Origin: Jackrogersella multiformis
Taxonomy: Eukaryota > Ascomycota > Sordariomycetes > Xylariales > Hypoxylaceae
Length of the DNA stretch: 64,000 nucleotides
Assembly: GCA_902806575.1 (NCBI GenBank)
Contig: CADCXD010000012.1
Location: forward strand, 62,001 to 126,000
Direction: 5' to 3'
Both the position numbers and the translations under genes were made by a program. Under the pieces are notes generated by a model. It searched no databases and had not been told where the DNA came from. It saw nothing but the letters and a program-made list of their open reading frames with translations. The first letter of the stretch is position 1; each line of letters opens with the position of its first letter. Positions 31,301 to 42,317 of this stretch are shown here, in pieces.

Positions 31301-33972
31301 CATAGGGTACACTTTTGGTTCAGACCGGATTTGGTGACCTTCTGGAATCAGGAGGTCCCCAAAGCTTTTTCGGGGCTCTGTGTTTCGTGGGAGGATCCGG
31401 GGAACTTATGTGTAGCTGCAAGGGTACTAGGTAATCATAGATTGATTCCCGTTTCAGGGTCGGAAAGTTTATTTCCGAATTTGGTGAAAGCTTGTCTTAT
31501 AGTTCTTACCTTATATTTCAGGGCAAGCGTTGAGGCACAAGATAGTTGTAGGTACATTATTATTTTCCTTAAGCTGGTAAGATTTGAAGCGAAAGTGTAG
31601 AAGTTGACCAGACCCCGAATTCTATGGTTATAAAAGGAAAGAATCTCGTAATGTGAGAAGTTTATTAGGTCTTTTCTAGCTGTTGGAAAGGGGGTGTTGG
31701 TTTTATCGAAATTCACGAACTTGTTTGTCGCGAGTTTTTTTATGAGTGATTTGATGGGTATCTCAATTCTCATTCTCATACGGGTTTTAGCGGGGTTTCT
31801 ATACATATTATTGAATAGACCGGCTTTCAGTGCTGTGATTTTAACACATCAGGCTCCCAAGAAGCTAAATCCTGTTTTAGTGGCTGTTATTAAAGTTTTG
31901 TCTACGTTTAATTCTAGTCCACAAAATAAACGGAGAGCATTCGCAATTTTGAGTTTAATATTTATGGTATCGTCCTTGGATCCAATTACGAGGACTACGA
32001 AATCATCTGCGTATCTGAGGTACATCAGTCTTTTGAAGTTCGGGTCAAGGACGTCCATACTTGGAATCTTTCTTCTCATATTAGCCAGTTTCCGGACTTC
32101 AGAGGATCCAGGTTTGAACTTTTGTATATTTTGGGTTTTCGAAGTTATAGCGTCGTATACCTTGTTTATACCTCTCTTTTTACCTGTTTCGTATTTTGGT
32201 TTTATGTTTTCCACCTGTTTGTCTAGTTGATTTAGGACTATATTAGCCAGTAGGGGGCTTAGTATACTTCCTTGGGGGGTACCCAGTTTTGAAGTGATAT
32301 GTTCCCCAGTTTTAGGGTCTATGTAGCCTGCCTTTAAAGATTTGTTGACTAGTTGTACAGTTTTATCACATTTGATCTTATTTTGAATGATGTTTAAAAT
32401 TGTGGAGTGTGGGATCATATCAAAACATTTGGAGATGTCTCCTTGGATGACCCAGTTATAAGCGCTTCCATTTCTGTATATTTGATATAAAGCCTGGTGC
32501 AGGTTTTTCTTGGGTCTGAAACCGTATGAGTTTGGTGAGAACTTTTTTTCCCAGATCTCTTCTAGTACTATAGTGATAGCCTTCTGTACTATCTTTTCAC
32601 GTGGACTACCTACACTAAGGGGTCTTAGTTCTTTCTTACCTGGTTTGGGTATTAGTACTCTTCTTGTAGGAGAGAAGCTAAAGTTTCCTGATCTTAGTGA
32701 GGTAGCCATGTCTTCAAATCATTTGCTATTTATTCCGTCTAATGTTTCTTCTGTGATACCTTTTGACATATTTCCGGGTTTGCTCTTAATTTCTAAGTAA
32801 CAAGCCTTTAGGAAATCCGGATTCGCGATAATGTTTATAATTCCGTTATAGGTATCATCCCTTCTTTTGTATTTGTTAACTTCCTGTTCGATTCACGTAC
32901 TAACAGACATGTTCAACTTGTCGCCTTCTAAAAGGTTGGATTCATTGGTGCCCTTTATATTAGAGACATGTTCGTTGAGAAGTATCGATTTCCTACTGTT
33001 TCCCTTTGCGTGTGAGCTACTATGGAAACTCCGTCCCCGCGTAGAATAGGCGGTTAGATCCCGAAGTTGCGATACATTGGTGTTTAAATTTGATTTGATA
33101 ACCTTAGGACCTTGCGCATTGATGTCTTCTATATTGAAGTGAGTATAGGGTTTTCGGCAATCACCGTCGTACGGACTACCAACGTTGACATTTAATATCC
33201 CTATAAGAAGCCGCGATATTCTGCTTAAGACTTCTTGGCCAAGCTGAGCCGCTCTATACGTATCAAGTTCGTCATCCTGTCCATAGTTATCCCCATTAAT
33301 GTACATGTCGAATAGGGGCAGTCCCATTTCATATACACTTTTGTAGTCAGCTATACAGTACTGGGAGTTGTTGGCTTTCCAGTATGTGACTACCCATGGC
33401 AGATATTCCCAATGGGAGCCGAATATATCTGATAGTACATATATTCTTTTATGTGTGAATTTAGATACCTCTCCAATGTATGCCTCGTACGGCGCACACC
33501 CGTAACTTTGTAACTCTATTGATAGAAAAATAGAGACTAAATCATTAGTAGACATTAAAAAAATTGCTCCGCTAACTACAAATAATAAAATTAAAGGATA
33601 TTCTAGAATCTTTAAATGTTCTCCCATTTTATTAATAATTTTTGTTCTGTAATATACAAAATTATTAAAAAATAGATCTTTTAAAGATGAATGTTCTTTA
33701 ACTCAAACCTTTCTAAAGTAAAAACTAGTTAACTGTAATATTAATATACTTATTATAAAAATAAATATATGAAATATTTGAGTTATATTAGTAAGATGAA
33801 GTAAACCCCCATGTAAACCTATTCCTTTATTTATAATAGATAAACTTACAACATCGTGTAAAAAACAATAAATTAGAGCAATAATGGCTATTCTATTAAA
33901 AAGTATTGACATATCTCGTCTTAAAGTGACGGCATTAGAAAATAATAAACATAATATAGATAAAATTATCAT
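28335..33972 (-). CDS. nad2: NADH dehydrogenase subunit 2 (three exons)
   Basis: Complex I membrane subunit. Exons 33972-33498, 30984-30701 and 29240-28335 total 1665 nt, 554 aa. The exon 1/2 join (group II intron) gives [22 protein letters not shown]; the exon 2/3 join gives FHFWSP-DVYDAIPTIV. The end is NKEWLSIGTILVLVLFNS, with stop TAA 28337-28335 sharing its last base with the nad3 start. The TGA at 28382-28380 is a Trp codon, not the stop. Start ATG 33972 opens a normal N-terminus (MIILSILCLLF). Confidence 0.95.
29241..30700 (-). other. nad2 intron 2, group I
   Basis: 1460 nt, ends in G at 29241 (CCGTG/GAC). The 5' block (30390-30700) shares GGGAAATCC, CCAAATTCCGG and AAGAGCAACGAGTAGATGG with the rnl intron 48069-49588, so the two are close relatives. 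Confidence 0.88.
29420..30700 (-). CDS. LAGLIDADG endonuclease in nad2 intron 2
   Basis: The frame follows on from nad2 exon 2 and stays open to TAA 29422-29420 (426 residues counting the intron part). Motifs: ISGFTDAEGCF and VAGFTSGDGCF, with DFRDWTKVAEM and KVHLTKEGL near the end. No break was seen. It is probably translated with exon 2 and cleaved. Confidence 0.82.
30985..33497 (-). other. nad2 intron 1, group II
   Basis: 2513 nt, starts GTGCGCC (33497-) and ends ..CCCTAC (30985), consistent with GUGYG...AY. Domain V is clear on the minus strand at about 31052-31016 (AGCCGTATGATGGGAAACTA, CACGTACGGTTT), followed by domain VI. It encodes a reverse transcriptase. Confidence 0.88.
31123..33496 (-). 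pseudogene. group II intron reverse transcriptase/maturase, HNH frameshifted
   Basis: The frame follows nad2 exon 1. Visible are RT motifs (RVLIPKPGKKELRPLSV, NSYGFRPKKNLHQAL, GTPQGSILSPLLANIVL, YLRYADDFVVL), then the maturase X region. The C-terminal HNH starts (CTLCKTTRNIE), but an extra base near 31276 (TTG where the frame needs ATG) ends it early; the rest (HHIRKVKDVRAK ... IPLCTYHHDLLH) is in another frame. RT and maturase look intact; the DNA-cutting domain is broken. Confidence 0.83.
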
Positions 33973-34011
33973 AATATAAGTATAAAAAACCCGAAAGAGC
34001 CTTTTATACTA

Positions 34012-34083
34012 ACCAGGAGAGAAAATTGAATTCTCATCTTTAATGTATGAAATTAAGGTTTTAACCTATTAAACTATCCTGAT
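34012..34083 (-). tRNA. trnM: tRNA-Met (CAT)
   Basis: 72-nt cloverleaf: acceptor ATCAGGA/TCCTGGT, anticodon arm TTAAT-TTCATAC-ATTAA, T arm GAGAA-TTCAATT-TTCTC. Lies between nad2 and the main tRNA cluster, the usual last member of that cluster. Confidence 0.9.
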
Positions 34084-34725
34084 TTAAATTATATATTAAT
34101 TTTAATTTATCCAATTTTCTCGACCCCATCCCCCCCCCATCCCCTTTGGGGAAAGGGGTAGTAATACGAACTTACTGTCAAAACCTAAATATTTCCTAGC
34201 TTTTATTACATAAAACTATATATTAAAAATAGTAGAAATCTAAATAAAAAAAAAGGATTTATCTTTAATATGTAAGTTTATCATACTCTATATACAATCT
34301 ACTTTTAGTCTGCCTGCCCCACCCCCATATCCCCCTAACGGGGATTAGGGGGGGGGGAAAAGGAGGCGTATTATAAAGTTAAATAAAAGATATGTAAATA
34401 AACTACGAATATTTTTCATTATTATTACTAATAATTATTTTAAGTTTTTTTTTCGGCCCCTTGGCCCGGCCGGCCACCAGCTCCAGTGGGGTAGGGTCCC
34501 GTTCCCCCATATCCCCCAAGATTAGGGGGGGGGGGAACTACGAAGTACCGCTACAAAAGTAGCAGAGAGCGCAGGTAATAAAAAAAAAGAGATAAAAATA
34601 AGTTTTTTTTATAAAGCCTAGTTAAAAAAAACTTATTTTGGTGCGCTAAAACAAAAACTAGCGCACCCCTTTTAAGGGAACAGGTGCGCGCGAGGCTAAA
34701 AATATACAAATTCAACACATAAAAG
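34084..34725. other. intergenic, GC clusters
   Basis: No gene seen. C- and G-runs at 34120-34160 and 34315-34360 (CCCCCATATCCCCC type, with a facing GGGG run) and a compound cluster at 34455-34560 form strong hairpins. Confidence 0.6.
34480..34530. repeat. GC-cluster family A (CAGTGGGGTAGGGG type)
   Basis: The string CCAGTGGGGTAGGGGTCCC occurs (in full or nearly so) at 7155-7180, 11680-11702, 34480-34502, 35123-35148, 36050-36075 and 61914-61936, each followed by a C-run facing a G-run. Mostly intergenic, once inside an endonuclease gene. Confidence 0.85.
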
Positions 34726-34798
34726 GGTAAATACTTGGACTTGAACCAAGAACACACTGAGCCACATACAGTCTCTCTACCATTGAGTTATACTTACC
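34726..34798 (-). tRNA. trnH: tRNA-His (GTG)
   Basis: Acceptor GGTAAGT/ATTTACC, anticodon arm ACTGT-ATGTGGC-TCAGT, T loop TTCAAGT. Confidence 0.9.
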
Positions 34799-34801
34799 TA
34801 T

Positions 34802-34873
34802 TATCTCGAGGTGATTCGAACACCCAATAGTAAACATCAAAAATTTGTGACTTACCCATTAGTCCACGAGATA
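34802..34873 (-). tRNA. trnQ: tRNA-Gln (TTG)
   Basis: Acceptor TATCTCG/CGAGATA, anticodon loop TTTTGAT (TTG), T loop TTCGAAT. Confidence 0.88.
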
Positions 34874-34876
34874 TAT

Positions 34877-34957
34877 ATAGGTAACAAGACTTGAACTTGT
34901 ACGGTTTTAACCTTTCCATCCTAAGTGGAACTTGTCTACCAATTCCAACACACCTAT
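34877..34957 (-). tRNA. trnL: tRNA-Leu (TAG)
   Basis: 81 nt with a long variable arm; anticodon arm TTCCA-CTTAGGA-TGGAA; acceptor ATAGGTG/TACCTAT. Confidence 0.9.
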
Positions 34958-34959
34958 AT

Positions 34960-35031
34960 GCCTAAGATAGGACTTGAACCTACAACAAAAATAGCTTCAA
35001 TATTTCACTCTACCTATTGAGTTACCTAGGC
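34960..35031 (-). tRNA. trnF: tRNA-Phe (GAA)
   Basis: Acceptor GCCTAGG/CTTAGGC, anticodon arm AAATA-TTGAAGC-TATTT. Only two bases from trnL, so no trnK lies between them. Confidence 0.9.
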
Positions 35032-35408
35032 TTTTTGATTAAAAATATTCTCTTAATTTATTAGATTTTTTTTTAATTTACATAATAATAATAATTCTAT
35101 ATACAAAAATTTATATACAGCCCGCCAGTGGGGTAGGGGTCCCACAGGTTCCCCCCCCTACACGAAGTGTGTCGGGGAACTACCTAGTTTTTCAAATTTG
35201 TTTTAGCTTCGCGCTTCGCACAAAAATAAAACTTCTTTTTAAAACTAGGCGACTCCTTAAGCCAGCTATGCTGGCTTAAGTCGCCACCAAGGCCATTGAA
35301 ATATAAGTATATTCTTTATAATTTAAGTATATTTAGTAGCTAAATATAAAGAACTATTTTCGATATATAAAATACATATTAAAGAGTATAACTTTTTTCA
35401 CATTATAT
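35032..35408. other. intergenic with GC cluster
   Basis: No gene. A cluster at 35118-35180 (CCAGTGGGGTAGGGGTCCCA) and a hairpin CTTAAGCCAGC..GCTGGCTTAAG at 35255-35282; a similar pair recurs at 36180-36235. Confidence 0.6.
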
Positions 35409-35478
35409 GGAGACATTGAGAATCGAACTCAAATTAATAACTTGCAAAGTTACAGTTTTACCATTAAACCATGCCCCC
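35409..35478 (-). tRNA. trnA: tRNA-Ala (TGC)
   Basis: Acceptor GGGGGCA/TGTCTCC, anticodon arm TAACT-TTGCAA-GTTA, T loop TTCGATT. Confidence 0.9.
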
Positions 35479-35743
35479 TTCTATAAATATATTATTTAAC
35501 AGGTATAAAACTAGAATAAAAAACATTATTCTATAGCCTCGGGCACACGCAAAGGGTGTGCGAATTTTTTGTTTTAGCACACAAAAATAAGGTTTATTTT
35601 AGGTTCTTTTATCACTACGTTCGATCAAATAACCCATCCCCATCCCCCCATCCCCATCCCCTTTGGGGAAAGGAACGGCAGCTGAGCTGCAGTATAATTT
35701 ACCTTATAATTTTAGTTTTTAATAGTAATTATCTTACTAAAAT
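35479..35743. other. intergenic with GC cluster
   Basis: No gene; C-run/G-run cluster at 35632-35672 and a hairpin GGCAGCTGAGCTGC at 35676-35691. Confidence 0.55.
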
Positions 35744-35824
35744 ATCCGAGAAAGGACTTGAACCTTTACAGCAGTTAGCCTACAAAGTTTAAATTTGTTG
35801 TGTCTTCCATTCCACCACTCGGAT
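35744..35824 (-). tRNA. trnL: tRNA-Leu (TAA)
   Basis: 81 nt with variable arm; acceptor ATCCGAG/CTCGGAT; anticodon arm ACAAA-TTTAAAC-TTTGT. Confidence 0.92.
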
Positions 35825-35825
35825 T

Positions 35826-35897
35826 AAGGCTAAAGTGACTTGAACACTTATAATTACTGTTATGAGCAGTAAACTTTACCTATTAAGCTACAGCCTC
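35826..35897 (-). tRNA. trnM: tRNA-Met (CAT)
   Basis: Acceptor GAGGCTG/TAGCCTT, anticodon arm TACTG-CTCATAA-CAGTA, T arm AAGTG-TTCAAGT-CACTT. Confidence 0.9.
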
Positions 35898-36292
35898 TTA
35901 AATAACTTAAAACGATAAAAATATAAATTCCAACCGTACTTAAAGACAATTTATTAGAGGTATTATACAATAAGATCTATAAACATACTCAATAAGCTAA
36001 GTAGTTTTCAATTATACTTATCATTAACATGCATTTATTTTACCAGCCCGCCAGTGGGGTAGGGGTCCCACAGGTTCCCCCCCTCCCCCAAATGGGGATT
36101 GGGGAGGGGGAACAGCCTAATTTTTCAAACTTGTTTTAGCTTCGCGCTTCGCGCTTCGCGCTTCGCACAAAAATAAAACTTCTTTTTAAAACTAGGCGAC
36201 TCCTTAAGCCAGCATAGCTGGCGTAAGTCGCCGCCAAGGCTAATCTTAAAGGTACATAATTAGCATAAATAGGCCATAACCTCCTTATTGGA
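35898..36292. other. intergenic with GC cluster
   Basis: No gene. Cluster 36045-36110 is a near copy of that at 35118-35180; a following stretch repeats TTCGCGC three times (36140-36165). Confidence 0.6.
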
Positions 36293-36362
36293 TGCGGATA
36301 AAGGATTTGCACCAATATCATCTGATCATGAGTCAAATATGTTACTATTACACTATTCCGCA
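36293..36362 (-). tRNA. trnM: tRNA-Met (CAT), second in the cluster
   Basis: Acceptor TGCGGAA/ATCCGCA-type pairing, anticodon arm TTTGA-CTCATGA-TCAGA. The T arm is less regular than in the neighbours. Confidence 0.82.
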
Positions 36363-36373
36363 ATATAAATTAT

Positions 36374-36445
36374 GGACTAGACGGGACTCGAACCCGCGGT
36401 GATAGCACTGAAAGAGCTAGGTCTTACCAACTTGACTACTAATCC
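36374..36445 (-). tRNA. trnE: tRNA-Glu (TTC)
   Basis: Acceptor GGATTAG/CTAGTCC, anticodon loop CTTTCAG (TTC), T arm CGGG-TTCGAGT-CCCG. Confidence 0.92.
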
Positions 36446-36461
36446 TGATATAATGTCAATA

Positions 36462-36531
36462 GCCCAGTGCAAGTATCGCACTTACTTCTATTGATTACAA
36501 AACAATTGCATTACTTTTATGCTAACCAGGC
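36462..36531 (-). tRNA. trnT: tRNA-Thr (TGT)
   Basis: Acceptor GCCTGGT/ACTGGGC, anticodon loop TTTGTAA (TGT). First tRNA after the rnl 3' end. Confidence 0.9.
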
Positions 36532-37267
36532 CAAACAATGTAAGATATAAATAAAATATTTAGTCATTTATAAAATTAGTACTTCATTCCTTAAAATCTC
36601 TAGATTATTACAAATAAAGCCTATATCCATAATAAAAAAAAAAAATAGCCTAAGTGCTATCATTCTTAGTATTATAATTTCGTAATGTTATATTACGTAT
36701 ATTAAGAAATATCTTAAGGTAAGCTTCGTGCCTAGATGCTTTCAGCACTTATCTTTGACTAACATAGCTTTCCTGCCGTGCCTATACTATATAATTACTC
36801 AAGTGAAAGTAGGATAGTCCTGTATAATTTTAATTATACACTAATAATTTAATATTTGGACATATAAACAACAGGTAAACCAGAGATTAATAATTATGCT
36901 ATTTCAATATTAATATATTAATACACCAAGTTCCTTTCGTACATAGGTTATTCCTTATTATATTCTAATTCCCTCTAGAAGATAGAAACCATACTGTCTC
37001 ACGACGTATTTAACCCAGCTCATGTAACTTTTTAATCGACGAACAGTCGTACCCTACATAGTTTCTGCATCCATGAGGATAAGTTAAGCCGACATCGAGG
37101 TGCCAAACCGCGCACTCATTTTGCACACTCTTGCGCAAATTAGCCTGTTCAAAATGTTATCATTTAAAAATTTCCATTTTTTACAAAATGGCTCAGACTA
37201 TTTCATCAATTTTCTTTTATGTATACTACCGCTAGTTTATAATACCTAATTATTTACCACTAAATAA

Positions 37268-37322
37268 ACAACCAACCAACCAACCAACCAACCAACCAAC
37301 CAACCAACCAACCAACCAACCC
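37268..37322. repeat. (CAAC)n tetranucleotide repeat
   Basis: About 13 perfect CAAC units in the 3' part of the ~2450 intron. Simple repeats this long and pure are otherwise absent from the window. Confidence 0.95.
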
Positions 37323-37379
37323 CTGACTGCAAAAGATCCTATACGACCAAACCTCTTCCTGTATTCATCCCCTCTTTTA

Positions 37380-38456
37380 ATTTTATAATTTAATCTAAAC
37401 TAGAGTCAGTTAAATGAGCTTTTATTTTAAAGAATTCAGCCGCTCTACATCAATCATTGAAATCATGTAATTTAACACCAGATATTTTGTATACCTTGAA
37501 AAACGGAATTATCTTTTGATCTATTACGGTAAAACTTGTAACCAGGGAATCCATACAATGATCTGTACTGTCTTTTTTATATTTTCTCAATCTTACACGT
37601 CCACAGTCTAAATTAGATACTAAACTATCCATAAATTATTCATTAGAGAGTCTTGAGTAATTTGAAATACTAATTGTACTTGTATACCTAATTTAAAAGT
37701 AGAATTCTTAGCAAGTTTAATATGAAAAGACCCATCTCCTGAAGTAAACCCTGCTATTCAATTAGGATCCAATATTTTTCACTCTATAGATAAAGATCTT
37801 TCGCTTTTTCAAGTGCAATGTCTGTAGAGTAGTCTGATATAATTGCAGGTGTTACATTAAGGAAGTTTTACTTTAATTCATCAGATAAACCGAACGCCCC
37901 GGTAGGGGCGGATGGTTTATCATCCCTACCCCCATATCCCCTACACTTTGTGTACACTTTGTGTACACATTGTGTGTGGGGATCAGCAGGGGGAGGGGGA
38001 CGATAAACCTTTATTTAAAGAAGCTTTTAGTGCTACAATCTGTTTTAATCCTTATTCAGTTAGGTGCTTTTTATCTTTAACTCTAAAAAAAAAGGCCTTG
38101 TTCCCCTCTGGGGAAAAGGAAAAGTAGATAACCTGCAAAATTTTTTTGGTTATTAAAGGGTATTTATAAAAATGATTTATAACTGCTTCTAAGTCTTTTA
38201 AGTTTTAAAAAACCATTCGGGCTTCTTTTTCAGAAGTAACAGATCCTGCACCAAAATGTTCGCTAACTTGTTCTAATAAAGCTCCAGCGAAGCAGGTTCC
38301 AGCCGCGCAGCGGCGGCCGGAACTATCTCTTGTATGTAAAACTACCCGAAAACGTAATTTAACAGCTCAACCTGACTTACGAGTAGAATCTTTATAAACG
38401 AATATCATGAATGCACCTTCTGCATCCGTAAACCAGTAACAACTCATGGATGAAGA
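37380..38456 (-). pseudogene. decayed LAGLIDADG endonuclease behind rps3
   Basis: Begins right after the rps3 stop with a first-motif remnant (FTDAEGAFM) and the flank LRFRVVLHTRD. A 45-bp GC cluster (38281-38325) is read in frame as SSGRRCAAGTCFAGA, then LLEQVSEHFGAGS. Frameshifts and stops follow, a G/C cluster (37890-38000) lies in the middle, and pieces of the second half survive (37450-37632, IIPFFKVYKISGVKLHDF). Not functional. Confidence 0.75.
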
Positions 38457-41400
38457 TTAGTTGAAGAAGTTATGCTTCGGACGATTACAGGCTAAAGTTG
38501 AATAAGCTTTACCACTCAATCATGTTCTAACTCCAAACGATCCTATTCGTCTCTTGCTTATTAACATGGATTTTTCTACATTTGAATCTAGGTATCCTCT
38601 ATATACGACAGAAGATAATCCTTTAAATGCAGAATCAATATTTTTCAATCCTCCTTTTCATTTTAATTTATAAAGAGCTCTATCTGCTCTATAACGTTTG
38701 GTTAATCTACCTTTAACTATTAACCTAGCACCACCCATATTTTTATATTTTATATTCTTCAATATAATATCTCGTATTTTAAAATAATAAGCCTTATCTG
38801 CAAATACTTCATTTAGTTTACTTTCTTTTTCAAAAGTTGTTTTATAATATAAATCATATAATAATTTGTTTAAATTATCTTTAAATAAATTTTTATTATT
38901 TATTATTGAACTTAGATTAGGATTTTTAAATTTATTATCTACTAAACCTAAATGCACATTTTTTTCAAATTTACCTCTTTCTATGATTGCATTTACTTTA
39001 GGTAACACTATTTTACTTAATAGAGCATTTATATTAATAATCGGATTACTTTTTTCTTTTTTAATTTTCGAAGTTAATATTTCAGTAAATATATGAACTA
39101 GAAGCGTACGCCTTTTACCAGCGTAAGCCCCCTTTCCCGAACCCCACGTGATAGTTTCCCATCATGGGGCTCTCCAGGAGAAGTATTAGTTTTCCTTTTT
39201 ACTTGTAATCGCAGTTTTTCTGTGGTAAGTTAAGTGACATTCTCTACAAAGTGGGATCTGCTTTCTCCTTCTGCTGATCATCAGTCTATCTATACCTGAG
39301 ATCTTAGGATTCAAGTCTTTTAGGTGTCTAACATGGTGCATTTCTACCCTGTAATCCGAGTCACATATTGAGCAACTTAAATCTAGTAGAGATGCCGCAG
39401 AGATAGATTTGGTGTATAAGGATTGAACGATGTCAATCTTCTTATTGTTAATCATAAATCCGTTCGTGTTAAGCCGATATTCCGGGTTAACAAAACCTTT
39501 CTTACCTTCACCTTTCAGATCCTTACCGAATTTCATGAATACTGCTCTTTGGCTTCCTAGCTTGTATTTCGCGGCCAAAAGTTTGGCGCAAGACGACTTC
39601 AAAACATAGTGAACCCAACTAGACATTTTACCGAAGTTGGCTGTAAATCTGAAGTAGTTCTTGATACCGTTGTATACTGCATTGTACAATATGATGATCT
39701 CGTCCTTAGAGTTATGAAGTCAGAAGAATCTTGGAGATATTTTGCCATTAACGATGAATTTTGCTTCTTTCAGTTTCTTGTTTATATCAGCCATTGGGGC
39801 TATTAATCGGATCTGCTTGCTGTTTCTAGCTAGCATGTTCCTTCCTCTTCGTGAGAAGTTAGTCTGACTTGCCAGACCTATTAAAACTCCAAGAAACCTG
39901 GCCTTCTCTCCGTTAGCGTTAGTTATCAGTGTCTTCTTCTCGCTGAGTTCCTGTTTTAGAACTTCCCGAAGGAAGACTCTAATCTTTTGTAGGATATCTT
40001 TGGCGTCTTCTAGAGAACCCCTAATCCCGATGATTCAATCGTCAGCATATCTCACATACACGAGACGCTTAAAATTGGAATCTAATGGGGACTTGGATGG
40101 GGTCTTCAATAATTCCTTATGAAGCCTCATTTTCTCCGTTGAAGATTTCGCTTTCATCTTTTGCCTTTTTAAGAGGGTATAAGCCGGGTTTTCTGTGGAT
40201 TTTGTCCCCATATCAAATTCTATTCTGAGTTTCTCGACGAATACGTCAAGTTCGTTCATGTATATATTTGACAATATAGGGCTAATAATAGAACCTTGTG
40301 GGGTTCCCGCTAAAGAATGTTGGAATCGTCTGAATTCAAAGTATCCCGCTTTCAGAGCTTTTCTAACTAGTCTAAGGAATCTCTCATCCTTGATTTTATT
40401 AGCTAACAGTTTTAGGAGGATTTCGTGATCTATCGTTGGGAAACATTGTGTAATATCCCCTTCGATGTATCACTTGGCCGCCTGGAATTTCTGTTTAATC
40501 TCCCTCAAAGCGTTATGGCACCCCATTCCCGATCTGAAACCGAAACTGGAGCTATGGAATGTAGGTTCGAATATAGCCTCTAAGATCATCCTCATTACTT
40601 CTTGTACCAACTTATCCCTAGGTGGTGCGATTGTAAGAGGTCTCTCCCCACCACTGGGTTTAGGGATTTGAATCCTTCTCCCCGGGGTGAACTGGAAGGA
40701 TTGATCGCTTAGGCTCTTGATGATTTCGAGGATAGATTCCGATGATAGTCCATCCAAAGTGGTTGGAACAATCCCCGGAGTCATATTCCCCGGTTTACTT
40801 CTGAGTTTCTGATAGGCTATCTCGTACAATCTATAGTTCAGCATTAATTTGTATATGTCTTTAACTTGGACAGTTTCTCCTGCTTTCTTACAATAATCGG
40901 CTAACTTCAGAATTTGGTAGACGGAGTTATCTTTAGATATACCGGACAATCCGGCTGCGTCACTCTTTCATCTGACACTTCCCCCTAGCATCCTTCCTTG
41001 GGGTACTATGATGCTTCTGTCACCTTGATGTTTTCACATTGTAGGTGATCCGATAGTTCCGATGTGTGGTATATTAGATTCCTTAGGCCTTCCACTCTCT
41101 ATGTTAGCATTGCTTGTCGCAACCTGGTTTGAAGTGATCCATAGTTTAAACCGGAGATACAAGAATAAACTCACTCAATACGACCTATCAATGGCGAGTC
41201 GAACCTCTTTAAATAAAGGACCTAATAGATGGAATTCAGGTAGTATAACTTTGGCCTTAGAATCAACAGCTCGGGGGTCTACTATATCATCCATATTAGA
41301 TACTGTACCCCCTTCAAAATAGGATGCTATGTTCAGTCTCGGGCTTTCCCCTAAACCTAACCTACTTGCTGAGAATATAACTGGATAATATTCTAGAATA

Positions 41401-42317
41401 AGGCCTTTAATCAACATTAGATAGTTTCAAAAAGGTCCTCAAAACACGTTACCACACACGGCACAACCGCGCACATCTCCATTAAAAGCTATAGATTTTA
41501 AATTCACTATATTTAATTCTACTTTTTTACCATAATATCCACTTATTAATTGGCTTAATTTATATAATAATTGTTCTTCTAATTTATATCTATTTAAACT
41601 TAATCTCAATCTATATCTTCTAATAGTTGTTAATATATGGTATAAATTTTTAGTAAGACGTTTCATACGAATATATAACATGAAATTTACTTTTCTAAAG
41701 TCATCTATTACTTTATAATTTGCTAATCTTCATAAAATACTAGAATTATTAATTAAACCCGCCTTTGGCGCGCAGCTACCCAGCACGAGCTTCGCGCCAA
41801 AGGCGCGGTGGGGGTTAATTATTCAAGGTAAAGATATATATTTATCTAATTTATTTTTATTTATTAACAATACCATAAAGTTAACCAATAACTTACTTAA
41901 TTCTCGGATTTTTTCTAATAAACTTAACTTTTCTTTATTATAAATATATATTGTTATAATAGCTTTAGAATTAGTATGTTTTATTTCTGCCTTACTTACA
42001 AATATTTTATTCAAAGATTTACGTTTTTTTTTACGTGATATATACTTATGTTCTATATATTTATGATTAAAAAACAAATTGAAATAACTTTTTATTAAAG
42101 AATTTATGTTTAAATCGTAAACAGGATAATTAATAGTATTATTAGAATTATAGTTATAAACACTATTTTTTCATTCTTTAACTACAGGTGGAAGATATTT
42201 AGTAAAACCTACATCATTTAATGCTACATTAAAGGGTACTAATTTATAACCAAGATTTATTTTTTTTGTAAAAATATAAGGACTCACATTTGTACTATTA
42301 TTTTTTTTAGACAAAAA
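38457..42317 (-). CDS. rps3: ribosomal protein S3, split by a group II intron
   Basis: Small-subunit ribosomal protein. Exon 1 is 42317-41475 (281 codons of open frame), exon 2 is 39092-38457 (212 codons with TAA 38459-38457). The join gives LKSIAFNGD-IFTEIL, as in intact fungal S3. The C-terminal signature GGARLIVKGRLTKRYRADR is present. No ATG begins the frame after the preceding TAA (42320-42318); TTG 42314 or GTG further in are candidates. A GC cluster (41758-41818) sits in frame in exon 1, adding about 23 residues (HRAFGAKLVLGSCAPKAG). Identity is firm; the start is not. Confidence 0.9.
39093..41474 (-). other. group II intron inside rps3
   Basis: 2382 nt, from GTGCGCGG (41474) to ..TTCAT (39093). 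Domain V at about 39175-39140: GAGCCCCATGATGGGAAACT..CACGTGGGGTTC. The host gene lies in a group I intron of rnl, so this is a mobile intron within a gene within a mobile intron. Confidence 0.88.
39186..41417 (-). CDS. group II reverse transcriptase/maturase with HNH, in rps3 intron
   Basis: 743-residue frame with TGA as Trp, no break seen. N-terminal block IESGRPKESNIPHIGTIG, RT blocks RRIQIPKPSGGERPLTIAPP, SSFGFRSGMGCHNAL, GTPQGSIISPILSNIYMNE and catalytic VRYADDW, then the maturase region and a complete C-terminal HNH: CSICDSDYRVEMHHVRHL ... IPLCRECHLTYHR. Family role: helps the intron splice and copies it into DNA. Looks fully active. The exact start within the open frame is uncertain. 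Confidence 0.9.
41756..41820. repeat. GC-cluster family B (CGCCTTTGGCGCG type)
   Basis: CCCGCCTTTGGCGCG..GCTACCCAGC occurs at 4320-4375, 4904-4935, 12045-12085 (reversed order), 41758-41815 and 48118-48150; several have AGCGAGCGAAGGG at the other end. One copy is inside rps3 in frame, another splits a LAGLIDADG motif. Confidence 0.85.

Noticed and set aside
37268..37322. CAAC array as a CRISPR or origin
   Set aside because: Simple tetranucleotide run without spacers.
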